A stretch of DNA of 64,000 nt from an uncultured Bacteroidales bacterium (GTDB lineage Bacteria; Bacteroidota; Bacteroidia; Bacteroidales; Muribaculaceae). The notes under the pieces are model-generated. The model was given only the letters and a program-made list of their open reading frames with translations. It did not search any database and was not told the origin of the DNA. Position numbers and translations under genes: made by a program. This document shows, piece by piece, positions 7,906 to 16,838 of the stretch (position 1 is its first letter; every line of letters begins with the position of its first letter). The stretch is from contig UQMZ01000016.1 in the NCBI GenBank assembly GCA_900542185.1, forward strand, positions 5,313-69,312. Direction: 5' to 3'.

Positions 7906-9318
7906 TCAGGCATCGGCTGGCTCAAAATCGATGAGTTCGCCGGGAGCGGAGATGTCGTCCGGCTCCGCGTATTCGGTGACGAAGCGGGCCGGAATCTGCT
8001 TCTTGGCTTTCAAACCAAGCTTGCTGAGTCTGTTGGCAAGCGTGGTGACGTTGTTGTTGCCGGTCGAGAAGCGCTTCACGGCGCTGTTGTAGCTGTTCAT
8101 GGCGTTGTTGAGTCCCTTGCCGACAGAATCCAGGTCTTCAAGGAATGCCACGATGCTGTTGGCTAATTTTGTGCCGCATTCGGCTATCTTCTCCGCGTTG
8201 GCCGTCTGGTCCTCGCTCTGCCACATCTGCTCCACAAGGTGCAGTACCGTCACCAAGTGCGTGGGCGATACCATCACCACGTGGCTGTCGTATGCCTTCA
8301 TCCACAGGTCGGGGTTGGTGTGCATGGCCGTCAGATAAGCGCCCTCATGAGGCATGAACATCAGCACGAAATCTCCCTTCTTGGCTCCTATCTTGCTCTG
8401 ATAGTCCTTGTTTCGTAGCGTCTTGATATGGTTTTCGACCGAAGCGAGATGTTCTTTGGCCAGCAGTGCCCGTTTCTCCTCGGTATCGGCCTCAAGCATC
8501 TGCAGATATGCGGTCAGCGACACCTTGGAGTCAATGATTATGTCGCGGTTGCCGGGGCAATGTATCACGGCGTCGGGGCGCAACCGGTCGCCTTCGACGG
8601 TAGTGGATTCCTGTGTTACGAACCATCTCCCCTCCTGCAGGCCTGAATGCTCCAGGATGTTGGCTAATACCATCTCGCCCCAGCGTCCCTGAACGCCGGT
8701 ATTGCCTTTCAAAGCCGTGGCGAGGCGTCCGGTCTCGCGGCTGACTTCGCTGTTCAGCTTATGCAGGTTCTGTATTTCGGCCAGCAGTGACATGCGGTCT
8801 TTCTTGTCCCCGTCGCAAGTGTCGCGATAACTCTTGATGAATTCCTCAAGGTTGGTTTTCATCGGCGACAGCACAGCCTCTAATGAAATGCGCGAATTGC
8901 GGTCAAGCACCGTTGAATTGGCCTGCAGCACGTCGGCGGCGAGTGCCTTGAACTTCTCGCCGAGCATTTCGCGCTCATGCTCCAACTGAGCCTGATGCGT
9001 GATTTTCAACTCCCCTATCTGCGACTCATACGACTTACGCATCTCATTTGTCTGCGAATCGTGCGATTCCTTCAGTTGCAGGATTTGTGATTCGTACGAA
9101 TTTCGCAAATCGTTCAGCCTAATCTGCGCCGATTCCGTCTCGTTTCTACGTATCTGCTCAGCGGAAGCCTTATAGGTGTCCAGCTCAAGTTGCAGTCTAT
9201 CGGCATTCTTCGTAGCTTCCGCAGTCTGCCTGTTATATTCCACATTATTACGGTAAAGCACTATACAGATGACAAATGCGCCTGCTAAGAGCACCGCAAG
9301 TATTATATCTACTATCAT
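7906..9318 (-). CDS. rmuC: RmuC family protein (DNA recombination protein)
   Basis: 470 residues: an N-terminal membrane anchor (ILAVLLAGAFVICIVLY), a coiled coil to about residue 170, then the RmuC domain with VQGRWGEMVLANILEHSGL, RPDAVIHCPGNRDIIIDSKVSL and LMFMPHEGAYLTA. The Asp...DSK arrangement is the restriction-endonuclease-like core that places RmuC among PD-(D/E)XK proteins. In E. coli, loss of RmuC raises short-repeat inversion, and a nuclease role in limiting recombination is proposed. It is the first gene of a leftward pair with the HExxH protein. A -7 box TAAATTTG is seen on the minus strand at 9338-9345. Confidence 0.9.
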   Translation of the reverse strand: MIVDIILAVLLAGAFVICIVLYRNNVEYNRQTAEATKNADRLQLELDTYKASAEQIRRNETESAQIRLNDLRNSYESQILQLKESHDSQTNEMRKSYESQIGELKITHQAQLEHEREMLGEKFKALAADVLQANSTVLDRNSRISLEAVLSPMKTNLEEFIKSYRDTCDGDKKDRMSLLAEIQNLHKLNSEVSRETGRLATALKGNTGVQGRWGEMVLANILEHSGLQEGRWFVTQESTTVEGDRLRPDAVIHCPGNRDIIIDSKVSLTAYLQMLEADTEEKRALLAKEHLASVENHIKTLRNKDYQSKIGAKKGDFVLMFMPHEGAYLTAMHTNPDLWMKAYDSHVVMVSPTHLVTVLHLVEQMWQSEDQTANAEKIAECGTKLANSIVAFLEDLDSVGKGLNNAMNSYNSAVKRFSTGNNNVTTLANRLSKLGLKAKKQIPARFVTEYAEPDDISAPGELIDFEPADA

Positions 9319-9337
9319 AATTTCAATGATTATACAG

Positions 9338-9345
9338 CAAATTTA
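9338..9345 (-). promoter_or_regulatory. -7 promoter box for rmuC
   Basis: TAAATTTG on the minus strand, 20 bases before the rmuC start at 9318. No clear TTTG is present at the -33 position. Confidence 0.5.
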
Positions 9346-9377
9346 CTCCTTTTTTTCGATAATTCCGAATCATTTAT

Positions 9378-9385
9378 TAATTTTG
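9378..9385 (+). promoter_or_regulatory. -7 box immediately before the CYTH gene (near-leaderless)
   Basis: TAATTTTG ends only 8 bases before the ATG at 9394. If transcription starts 5-8 bases after the box, the mRNA would have almost no leader. No -33 TTTG is visible. Confidence 0.5.
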
Positions 9386-9393
9386 AATTCATT

Positions 9394-9843
9394 ATGGGCA
9401 AGGAAATCGAACATAAGTATCTGGTAAAAGATGACGGATATGTCGGCATGAGCATCGTTTCGCACCATATCCGTCAGGGGTATCTGTCGCGGGTGCCTGA
9501 ACGCACGGTACGCGTCCGCACATACGACGACAAGGGGTTTATTACCGTCAAAGGTAAGAATCAGGGCGATACCCGCCTGGAATTTGAGTATGAGGTTCCT
9601 CTGCGCGATGCGGAGGAAATGCTGTCGCTTTGCGAGCCTCCTGTCATAGACAAGGTCCGTTACATCGTACCGTATGCAGGATTCACATGGGAAGTGGATA
9701 AGTTCGAGAGCGAGACGGGACTCGTGACAGCCGAAATCGAACTGCCGGAATCGGGCATACAATACGAGTTGCCGCCATTTATCGGTGAAAATGTGACCGG
9801 CGATCCGAGGTATTACAATTCCAATCTATCGGCGCTTCTTTAA
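9394..9843 (+). CDS. CYTH domain protein (triphosphate tunnel enzyme)
   Basis: 149 residues consisting of a single CYTH domain. The hallmark ExExK is present as EIEHKYLV (Glu4, Glu6, Lys8); the tunnel strands follow as RTVRVRTYDDKGFITVKGK, LEFEYEVPL and WEVDKFESETGLVTAEIELP. This short single-domain form corresponds to NMA1148/YgiF-type bacterial triphosphatases, which hydrolyse inorganic triphosphate or related triphosphates with a divalent metal. It is cytoplasmic. It converges tail-to-tail with the MerR-like gene, overlapping by 18 bases. The -7 box lies so close to the ATG that a leaderless message is likely. Confidence 0.88.
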   Translation: MGKEIEHKYLVKDDGYVGMSIVSHHIRQGYLSRVPERTVRVRTYDDKGFITVKGKNQGDTRLEFEYEVPLRDAEEMLSLCEPPVIDKVRYIVPYAGFTWEVDKFESETGLVTAEIELPESGIQYELPPFIGENVTGDPRYYNSNLSALL

Positions 9844-10173
9844 CGCGTCGAGGAGCTGCTGCAGCTCGTTGCGGGTCTCGGTCAGCTTCTCGATTATCTC
9901 CATGTTGCGCGATATGTTCTCGCGGTTGGCCTTCAGCTGCTCTTTGGCAGCCTCCATACGCAGGCCTTTCACTTTAAGCAGATAATGGATTATCTGTAAG
10001 CACCGTATATTCTCAGGCGTGTAATATCGCTGATTGGCGGCGCTGCGTCGCGGAGCGCATTCGGGAAACTCCGTTTCCCAGTACCTCAACGTGGACGTCG
10101 GGACGTCCAGCATGGCCGACACGTCACGTATCTTGTAATATTTCTTGTCAAATTCGCGATCTTCCATACCCAT
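9826..10173 (-). CDS. MerR-type transcriptional regulator
   Basis: 115 residues. Residues 12-80 form a MerR winged-helix: KYYKIRDVSAMLDVPTSTLRYWE is the DNA-binding HTH, RRSAANQRYYTPENIRCLQ the wing and second helix pair. The remainder is a Lys/Glu-rich coiled coil for dimerisation (MEIIEKLTETRNELQQLLDALKK). There is no effector-binding domain and no metal-binding cysteine cluster, so it is of the minimal MerR type widespread in Bacteroidetes. It lies 9 bases after the M23 peptidase gene on the same strand, so the two are probably co-transcribed; this conserved pair next to alaS hints at a cell-envelope link. Confidence 0.88.
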   Translation of the reverse strand: MGMEDREFDKKYYKIRDVSAMLDVPTSTLRYWETEFPECAPRRSAANQRYYTPENIRCLQIIHYLLKVKGLRMEAAKEQLKANRENISRNMEIIEKLTETRNELQQLLDALKKRR

Positions 10174-10182
10174 TACCTGTTA

Positions 10183-11151
10183 TCATTCCATCACATCGCC
10201 GGCGCTCTCGGCCTTAGCCACGAAGTCGGCATATTCCTCGGGCGTCATGTCCATAAAATTGAAGTTGGCCGGATTCTGCGGTTCGCCGCGAAATTTCACC
10301 TCATAATGCAGATGCGGACCCGACGATTTGCCCGTGGACCCTACCCTGCCTATGATCTGGCCGCGTTTCACCTCCTGGCCGTTCTCCACCTCGATGCGCG
10401 ACAGGTGCATGTAGCGCGTCTGATAGTTCATGCCGTGGTCTATGGCCACCATGTTGCCGTACTGGTTGGCTCGTCGCGCCGTCGACACCCTACCGTTGGC
10501 CGTGGCATATACAGGCGTTCCCTCACGCGCAGCGAAGTCTATGCCGGGATGAAGCTTTATCTCTCCGCTTACGGGATCGCGGCGTTTGCCGAAACCGCTG
10601 GATACAGTCACATCCTTTAGCGTTACAGGCAGTATGGAAGGCACATGCGAGATTTTGTCCTTCTGCTTCACCGCCTCCTCCTTGATCTGGTCGAACGACA
10701 ACGACTGCGCATATATCTGGCGTTCGAGCATATCCATGCTCTGCGTCATGGTCTTTACGATGCCGCCGTCGCTCATGCCGGTAAGGTCGCGGTAGCGCTT
10801 GTCGCTATTCAGACCGGCGTAGCGCCATGTATGGTCTACCGGATCCATCTGCAGCATGACGCGATAGAATTTGTCGTCGCGGTTCTGCAGATGCTCTATC
10901 ATGTTCTGCGCGTTGTCCAGACGGCGGTTCAGTATCTCGTACTGCTGCTTCAGATAACTGTTCTCCTCGCGCAGGCGCCTCTCGCCCGGCGTATCGAATA
11001 TCGAAAAGTATATCACGAACAGGCACGCGCACACCACAAGCGACACCAATATATAGCGGACCGCCGCCGTCATCCGCCGCTTCAGGGTCGGGAAGACACG
11101 CTCAAAATTGTCGGTTTCAGGATTATACTTATAATATTGATTGCGGCTCAT
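10183..11151 (-). CDS. M23 family metallopeptidase, membrane-anchored (LytM/NlpD-like)
   Basis: 322 residues from the ATG at 11151, chosen over an ATG six codons upstream because a -7 box (11167-11174) overlaps that one. Layout: basic cytoplasmic segment, one membrane helix at about 30-50 (AAVRYILVSLVVCACLFVIYF), coiled coil (about 60-95), then a C-terminal LytM domain with HPGIDFAA (His201, Asp205) and SGPHLHYE (His280, His282), the complete zinc-binding set of an active endopeptidase. It would cleave peptidoglycan peptide cross-links in the periplasm. It is first in a two-gene operon with the MerR-like gene and divergent from alaS. Confidence 0.9.
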   Translation of the reverse strand: MSRNQYYKYNPETDNFERVFPTLKRRMTAAVRYILVSLVVCACLFVIYFSIFDTPGERRLREENSYLKQQYEILNRRLDNAQNMIEHLQNRDDKFYRVMLQMDPVDHTWRYAGLNSDKRYRDLTGMSDGGIVKTMTQSMDMLERQIYAQSLSFDQIKEEAVKQKDKISHVPSILPVTLKDVTVSSGFGKRRDPVSGEIKLHPGIDFAAREGTPVYATANGRVSTARRANQYGNMVAIDHGMNYQTRYMHLSRIEVENGQEVKRGQIIGRVGSTGKSSGPHLHYEVKFRGEPQNPANFNFMDMTPEEYADFVAKAESAGDVME

Positions 11152-11163
11152 ATTCTTAAGTTC

Positions 11164-11194
11164 TTGCAAAAATAGTAAATTATGACTAATTTTG
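11164..11194 (+). promoter_or_regulatory. Promoter of alaS
   Basis: TTG (11164-11166), 20-base spacer and TAATTTTG (11187-11194). The leader to the alaS ATG at 11256 is about 55 bases. It overlaps the divergent promoter of the peptidase gene. Confidence 0.65.
11167..11174 (-). promoter_or_regulatory. -7 box for the M23 peptidase-MerR operon
   Basis: TATTTTTG on the minus strand, 15 bases from the chosen start codon at 11151. It overlaps the alternative upstream ATG, which therefore would not be transcribed. Confidence 0.5.
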
Positions 11195-11255
11195 CAATTC
11201 AGATTCTAATAGATACTCTCCCCGATACTGAATTCCAGGTTAAAATAACAGCAAA

Positions 11256-13877
11256 ATGACTTCTAAGGAAATTCGCGAATCGTTCAAACAGTTTTACCGC
11301 GAGCGCGGTCACAAGATAGTTCCGTCGGCACCTATGGTGCTGAAAGACGATCCCACCCTGATGTTTACCAACGCGGGCATGAACCAGTTCAAAGATATTA
11401 TACTGGGCAACCGCATTCCCGAATCTAAGCGCATGGCCGACAGCCAGAAATGCCTTCGCGTGTCGGGCAAGCACAACGACCTGGAGGAAGTGGGGCACGA
11501 TACATATCATCACACCATGTTCGAGATGCTTGGCAACTGGTCGTTCGGCGATTATTTCAAGAAAGAGGCCATAGACTTCGCCTGGGAATATCTCGTGGAC
11601 ATTCTAAAACTCAATCCCGAGCGTCTTTACGCCACCGTATTCGAGGGTTACGCTCCCGAAGGTCTGGAGCGCGATGACGAGGCCGCTGCCATCTGGGAGA
11701 AGCATCTGCCCAAGAGCCACATCATCAACGGAAACCGTCACGATAATTTCTGGGAGATGGGCGACACTGGTCCCTGCGGTCCTTGTTCTGAAATTCACAT
11801 CGACCTGCGCAGCGACAAGGAGCGCGCCGCAATTGACGGTGCTTCGCTTGTGAACAAGGACAATCCCCAGGTAATCGAGATATGGAACCTGGTGTTCATG
11901 CAGTATAACCGTAAGGCCGACGGTCATCTGGAGCCGCTGCCCGCCAAGGTAATAGACACCGGCATGGGCTTCGAGCGCCTTTGCATGGCCCTGCAGGGGA
12001 AACAGTCGAACTACGACACCGACATATTTACCCCGCTGATCGACAAGATTTCCGAATTGACCGGCAAGAAATACGGTGAGGATGAGAAGATGGACGTGGC
12101 CATGCGCGTAGCCGCCGACCACGTGCGCACCATCGCCTTCTCCATCGCTGACTCCCAGCTGCCCGGCAACGCCAAGGCCGGTTATGTCATCCGTCGTATC
12201 CTGCGCCGTGCCGTACGTTATGTCTACACGTTCCTCGACCGCAAGGAACCGCTGCTCTATCTGCTCATAGACACGCTGATTGCTCAGATGGGCGACGCAT
12301 ATCCCGAGCTTCCAGCTCAGGCCGAACTGATCAAGAAAGTAATCAAGGAGGAAGAAGAAGCATTCCTTCGCACACTCGACAAGGGTATCTCGTTGCTCGA
12401 CTCCATCATGGAGAAGACCCGCAAGGAGGGCAAGACCCTGGTAAGCGGCGCTGATGCCTTCACCCTATACGACACATACGGTTTCCCGCTCGACCTGACG
12501 CAGCTGATACTGCGCGAGAACGGCATGGACGCCGACATCGAGGGCTTCGAGGCTGAGATGGCCAAGCAGAAGGCCCGCGCCCGCAACGCCGCTTCCGTAG
12601 AGAATTCCGACTGGATCGAGGTCAACCCCGGCAACGAGACATTCGTAGGCTACGACAATACAGAGGTAAAGACCCGCATTCTGCGTTACCGCAACGTAAA
12701 GCAGAAGAACAAGGAATATTACCAGATTATGCTGGAGTCCACTCCGTTCTATGGAGAGATGGGCGGTCAGGTAGGCGACAAGGGATGGCTGATAGCTCCC
12801 GACGGCACCAGGACCGAGATATTCGACACCAAGAAGGAGAACAACACGGCCGTGCATCTGGTCAAGAAGATGCCGGCAGACGTAAACGTTGAGTTTACCG
12901 CCAAGATAGACACAGAGGCGCGTCAGCGCACGTCGGCCAACCATAGTGCTACCCACCTGCTGCACGAGGCACTGCGTGAAGTGCTCGGCACGCATGTGGA
13001 GCAGAAGGGATCGCTGGTAACTCCCGACATCCTCCGCTTTGACTTCTCGCACTTCCAGAAGGTGACACCCGAGGAAATCCGCAAAGTGGAGCATCTCGTG
13101 AACACCCGCATCCGCGAGGCCATGCCTCTGCAGGAAGCACGCGAAGTGCCTATAGCCGAGGCCCGTGAAATGGGCGCCATGGCACTGTTCGGAGAGAAAT
13201 ACGGCGATAAGGTTCGCGTGATCCGTTTCGGAGACAGCGTCGAATTGTGCGGCGGCACGCATGTGGCCAATACCGGAAACATCGGTATGCTCCGCGTCAT
13301 CTCCGAAAGCTCCATCGCAGCCGGTATCCGCCGTATCGAGGCCGTGACAGGCGTAGCCGTCGAAAATGCCATCGACGATATGTTCGACACTATGGCGAAC
13401 CTCAAGGAAATGATGGGCAACTCCTGCGACTTAATAGCTGCTATCAAGAAGTCAATCGAAGAGAACGCCGATCTGCGTAAGCAGGTCAACAAGTTCATGG
13501 AGGACCGCACTGCTGCGCTGACCAAGGAAGTGCTGGAGAGAGCCAAGATCAAGAACGGCGTCAAGGTCGTGATTCTCCCCGGCGTCCGTCTCCCAGAGGT
13601 GGTGAAGAACATCGCGTTCAATATCCGCAAACTCAGCCCCGAATCCACTGTATTTATCGGTCTGAACGTGTCGAACGACAAGCCGATGCTCACCGTAGCC
13701 CTGAGCGATGACATCGTAAAGCAGGGTTACAACTCCGGACAGATTGTTCGCGAAGCCGCCAAGTGCATCAAAGGCGGCGGCGGCGGTCAGCCTTTCTTCG
13801 CACAGGCCGGCGGCAAGGACGCTTCGGGACTCTCCCTGGCCGGTGACAAGATTCTGGAACTGCTGCATCTCGATTGA
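11256..13877 (+). CDS. alaS: Alanine--tRNA ligase
   Basis: 873 residues, the normal full length. Class II synthetase core at the N-terminus (RESFKQFYRERGHKIVPS, MFTNAGMNQFKD, motif 2 region through WEMGDTGPCGPCSEIH), tRNA-recognition region, editing domain with HSATHLLHEAL (HxxxH zinc site) and CGGTHVANTGNIG (C-x3-H of the same site), and a C-terminal C-Ala domain ending with KCIKGGGGGQPFFAQAGGKD. It charges tRNA-Ala and hydrolyses mischarged Ser/Gly. It is divergent from the M23 peptidase gene and is followed after 34 bases by a CPBP protease gene on the same strand. Confidence 0.98.
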   Translation: MTSKEIRESFKQFYRERGHKIVPSAPMVLKDDPTLMFTNAGMNQFKDIILGNRIPESKRMADSQKCLRVSGKHNDLEEVGHDTYHHTMFEMLGNWSFGDYFKKEAIDFAWEYLVDILKLNPERLYATVFEGYAPEGLERDDEAAAIWEKHLPKSHIINGNRHDNFWEMGDTGPCGPCSEIHIDLRSDKERAAIDGASLVNKDNPQVIEIWNLVFMQYNRKADGHLEPLPAKVIDTGMGFERLCMALQGKQSNYDTDIFTPLIDKISELTGKKYGEDEKMDVAMRVAADHVRTIAFSIADSQLPGNAKAGYVIRRILRRAVRYVYTFLDRKEPLLYLLIDTLIAQMGDAYPELPAQAELIKKVIKEEEEAFLRTLDKGISLLDSIMEKTRKEGKTLVSGADAFTLYDTYGFPLDLTQLILRENGMDADIEGFEAEMAKQKARARNAASVENSDWIEVNPGNETFVGYDNTEVKTRILRYRNVKQKNKEYYQIMLESTPFYGEMGGQVGDKGWLIAPDGTRTEIFDTKKENNTAVHLVKKMPADVNVEFTAKIDTEARQRTSANHSATHLLHEALREVLGTHVEQKGSLVTPDILRFDFSHFQKVTPEEIRKVEHLVNTRIREAMPLQEAREVPIAEAREMGAMALFGEKYGDKVRVIRFGDSVELCGGTHVANTGNIGMLRVISESSIAAGIRRIEAVTGVAVENAIDDMFDTMANLKEMMGNSCDLIAAIKKSIEENADLRKQVNKFMEDRTAALTKEVLERAKIKNGVKVVILPGVRLPEVVKNIAFNIRKLSPESTVFIGLNVSNDKPMLTVALSDDIVKQGYNSGQIVREAAKCIKGGGGGQPFFAQAGGKDASGLSLAGDKILELLHLD

Positions 13878-13911
13878 GCGGCAGTCCCTGAAAATCACGT
13901 ATAATTTGAAA

Positions 13912-14787
13912 ATGAAGATACTTGACGCATCATCACGATGGGGAGTTTTCGCACTCTCCTTCGTGGTGATGTTCCTTTTGATGGGAATGACACAGAATGT
14001 AGTCAATTCCTTATGTCCGGACCGACGCTGTTCCATTCTGACGATTTCGGTGGTCCAGGGTCTGTTTGTGTTCATATTCCCCACGATGCTGTCCTGGCTT
14101 ATGACATCCGCACGGCCATGGAACATGATGGGTATGGACCGCAGTCTCACCCTTAAGTCGCTGGGATGGATGCTGACATTGTATGTCATAGCATATCCGG
14201 CAATGGCTCAGATAATATATTACAATGCCGACATTTCGTTTCCCGACAGCATGAAGGGTCTGGAACAGACTTTGCGCGATTGGGAAAACGCCGGAGCCGA
14301 CGCCACGGCGGCAATTATGAGCACTACAACCGTAGGAGGCCTGATAGTCAATATCCTTATAGTAGGACTGTTCACCGGACTGGCCGAGGAGATGTTTTTC
14401 CGTGCCGGCATCCAGCGTATGATGATGGCGTCACGCCTCTCCCCCGCAGTGGCGATATGGTCGGCGGCGGCAATCTTCAGCTTCGTGCATTTCCAGTTCT
14501 TCGGCTTCGTGCCGCGACTGCTGTTAGGCGCCATGTTCGGATATGTCTACTGGCGCACCGGCTCCATCTGGGCGCCGGCCCTGCTGCATGGCATCAACAA
14601 TTCCTTAGTAGTCGTGACCGAATGGATTAACCATCGCAACGGCACGACGTTCGACTTCGAACAGTATGTCACCAACACCTCGGGCATACCCTGGTGGTTC
14701 ATATTCTCCACTCTTCTTACCATACTGTTCATAATATATTCCAATAACCTCTCCAATAAACGCATTGCTAATGGCGGCGGCAACTGA
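13912..14787 (+). CDS. CPBP-family intramembrane metalloprotease
   Basis: 291 residues starting at MKILDASSRW; upstream in-frame codons overlap alaS and are rejected. About seven or eight hydrophobic segments. The three CPBP (CAAX-protease/bacteriocin-processing) motifs are intact: EEMFFR (Glu159-Glu160...Arg164), FSFVHFQ (His193) and LLHGINN (His226, Asn230). These residues form the intramembrane glutamate-type active site. Bacterial members process prenylated or peptide substrates or confer bacteriocin immunity; the target here is unknown. Its end overlaps the holA start by 17 bases, indicating an operon. Confidence 0.88.
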   Translation: MKILDASSRWGVFALSFVVMFLLMGMTQNVVNSLCPDRRCSILTISVVQGLFVFIFPTMLSWLMTSARPWNMMGMDRSLTLKSLGWMLTLYVIAYPAMAQIIYYNADISFPDSMKGLEQTLRDWENAGADATAAIMSTTTVGGLIVNILIVGLFTGLAEEMFFRAGIQRMMMASRLSPAVAIWSAAAIFSFVHFQFFGFVPRLLLGAMFGYVYWRTGSIWAPALLHGINNSLVVVTEWINHRNGTTFDFEQYVTNTSGIPWWFIFSTLLTILFIIYSNNLSNKRIANGGGN

Positions 14788-15796
14788 CTATAGAAAAATA
14801 ATAGCCGATATACGTGCAGGCAAAATAAGTCCGGTATATGTATTGGTCGGCCAGGAAACATATTTCATAGACCTTATAGTAGCCGAACTTGAGAAACGAG
14901 TCGTGGCTGACGAAGACAGGGACTTCAACTACAACCTCTACTACGGCAGCCAGACCGTTGCGGAATCGGTTGTGAACTGCGCCCAGCAGTTTCCCGTCAT
15001 GGCCGACCGCAAGCTTGTGATCCTTAAGGAATCGCAGGCTATGGCCAACGCCAAGAACGAGCTGGACAAGTTCGTGCAGTATGTGGCCAATCCCAACATG
15101 ACCACAGTGCTGGTCATAACGTTCACGGGCGAAAAGACAGCAGCGGCGGCCAACCTGCAGCGTGCAGTCACCAAAAGCGAGGGCATTGTCTTCAAATCGG
15201 AATCGCCGAGAGACTATCAGTTGCCGGCATACGTCAAGGATTACTGCCAGCAACGTAAACTCAGTATCGACGACAAGGCAGTGGCCATGTTGTGCGAATA
15301 TATCGGCGCGCCTTTAAGCAAACTGTTCGGAGAACTTAACAAACTTATTCAGATCAAGGGCGGAAAGGGAAGAATTTCTCCGGAAGACGTCGAGAAGAAC
15401 ATCGGTATATCCAAGGACTACAACAACTGGGAACTGCTGAAGGCCGTAATAAACCGTGATTACCCCAAATGCTGCGCCATAATAAAGTATTTCCGCAACA
15501 ATCCCAAGAACAATCCCACTATCGTGACATGCTCCGTATTGTTCAACTATTTCGCGAAACTAACGGTGGCGCATTTCCTTCCAAGTAAGGACGATTCCAG
15601 TCTTATGGCTGCTCTGGAGGCCAAGAATGCCTATTCATTGGGTGATTACAAAACCGGATTGAGAACCTATTCACCTGCCAAGGCAGTCAATGCTATCCAC
15701 CATCTACGTCAATTCGACGCCAAGAACAAAGGCATTGGCTCTTTTGGCAACGAATATGACCTTCTACAGGAACTCATATTTAAGATTATGACCTGA
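14771..15796 (+). CDS. holA: DNA polymerase III subunit delta
   Basis: 341 residues from ATG 14771 (a TTG two codons earlier is less likely). The N-terminal AAA+-like fold starts with PVYVLVGQETYFIDLIVAEL, followed by the FNYNLYYGSQT and KLVILKESQAM strands typical of delta; the helical lid and C-terminal collar domain (KLFGELNKLIQIKGG, WELLKAVINRDYPKC) follow. Delta opens the beta clamp in the clamp-loader complex. It overlaps the CPBP gene, so translation is likely coupled. The 140 bases after it hold the rpoD upstream region. Confidence 0.93.
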   Translation: MAAATDYRKIIADIRAGKISPVYVLVGQETYFIDLIVAELEKRVVADEDRDFNYNLYYGSQTVAESVVNCAQQFPVMADRKLVILKESQAMANAKNELDKFVQYVANPNMTTVLVITFTGEKTAAAANLQRAVTKSEGIVFKSESPRDYQLPAYVKDYCQQRKLSIDDKAVAMLCEYIGAPLSKLFGELNKLIQIKGGKGRISPEDVEKNIGISKDYNNWELLKAVINRDYPKCCAIIKYFRNNPKNNPTIVTCSVLFNYFAKLTVAHFLPSKDDSSLMAALEAKNAYSLGDYKTGLRTYSPAKAVNAIHHLRQFDAKNKGIGSFGNEYDLLQELIFKIMT

Positions 15797-15859
15797 ATTA
15801 CGTGAAATATTCAGACACTTTTTTCACATAATTAAAAAAATTATCTTTTTGGAAAATAT

Positions 15860-15881
15860 TTATAACAATTGTGTGTTATAA
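15860..15881. repeat. Inverted repeat upstream of rpoD
   Basis: TTATAACA (15860-15867) and TGTTATAA (15874-15881) form a perfect 8-bp inverted repeat with a 6-base spacer, in the AT-rich gap 55 bases before the rpoD start. It could be a regulator site or a weak hairpin. A clear TAnnTTTG promoter box was not found in this gap. Confidence 0.35.
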
Positions 15882-15936
15882 ATTATAGGCCCACTATGCA
15901 ATAAGGTATAGACGAGCGGGCTGCAATAATAGATAT

Positions 15937-16797
15937 ATGAGACAACTCAAGATAACCAAGTCAATTACCAATCGCGAGAGCGCTTCGCTTGACAAGTATC
16001 TTCAGGAGATTGGTCGCGAGGAGCTTATCTCGGTAAGCGAAGAGGTAGAACTGGCACAAAAAATCAAGAAGGGGGATAAGGCAGCGCTCGAGAAGCTGAT
16101 CAAAGCTAACCTCCGTTTCGTTGTATCCGTGGCAAAACAATATCAGAACCAGGGTCTGAGCCTCCCTGACCTAATCAACGAGGGCAATCTGGGTCTGATA
16201 CGTGCCGCGCAGAAGTTTGACGAGACACGAGGATTCAAATTCATTTCATACGCAGTGTGGTGGATTCGTCAGTCCATTCTGCAGGCTTTGGCCGAACAGT
16301 CGCGTATAGTGCGTCTGCCCTTGAATCAGGTAGGATCCCTGAACAAGATTACCAAAGAGATGGCCCGCTTCGAACAGGAAAACGAACGCCGACCATCCAC
16401 CGAAGAGCTGGCCGAGCGCCTCGACATGTCGGTTGATAAGATTTCCGACGCCATTCAGGTGAGCGGACGCCCGATTTCGGTTGACGCTCCTTTCGTAGAA
16501 GGAGAAGATAATTCTTTGCTTGACGTGCTGACCAACGACGACTCTCCCATGGCCGACGCTGACCTCAACAAGGAATCACTTTCCAAAGAAGTGGACCGTG
16601 CTCTGAAACAATTATACGACCGCGAACGCGAAATACTGAAGATGTTCTTCGGCATAGGCTGTCAGGAAATGACACTCGAGGAAATCGGAGCTAAATTCGA
16701 CCTGACTCGCGAACGCGTTCGCCAGATCAAGGAGAAGGCCATCCGTCGCCTCAAAGGCCAGAAGAGCAAGCTCCTGAAATCATATCTGGGTGAGTGA
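15937..16797 (+). CDS. rpoD: RNA polymerase primary sigma factor (RpoD/SigA, Bacteroidetes type)
   Basis: 286 residues, the short form usual in Bacteroidetes, which lacks the acidic region 1.1. Region 1.2 (SLDKYLQEIGREELISVSEE), region 2 (ANLRFVVSVAKQYQNQGLSLPDLINEGNLGLIRA, FKFISYAVWWIRQSI), region 3 (RRPSTEELAERLDMSVDKI) and region 4 (TLEEIGAKFDLTRERVRQIKEKAIRRLK) are all present. It directs transcription from TTTG/TAnnTTTG promoters such as those seen across this window. Its stop overlaps an upstream in-frame extension of the next gene, and the genes through to yraN run in the same direction. Confidence 0.97.
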   Translation: MRQLKITKSITNRESASLDKYLQEIGREELISVSEEVELAQKIKKGDKAALEKLIKANLRFVVSVAKQYQNQGLSLPDLINEGNLGLIRAAQKFDETRGFKFISYAVWWIRQSILQALAEQSRIVRLPLNQVGSLNKITKEMARFEQENERRPSTEELAERLDMSVDKISDAIQVSGRPISVDAPFVEGEDNSLLDVLTNDDSPMADADLNKESLSKEVDRALKQLYDREREILKMFFGIGCQEMTLEEIGAKFDLTRERVRQIKEKAIRRLKGQKSKLLKSYLGE

Positions 16798-16838
16798 ATG
16801 CCCACGATAATCATACATCAACCACAGACATAAAGCCT

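Noticed and set aside
13744..13911. N-terminal extension of the CPBP protease
   Set aside because: It would overlap alaS by 134 bases and puts a non-hydrophobic segment ahead of the first membrane helix.
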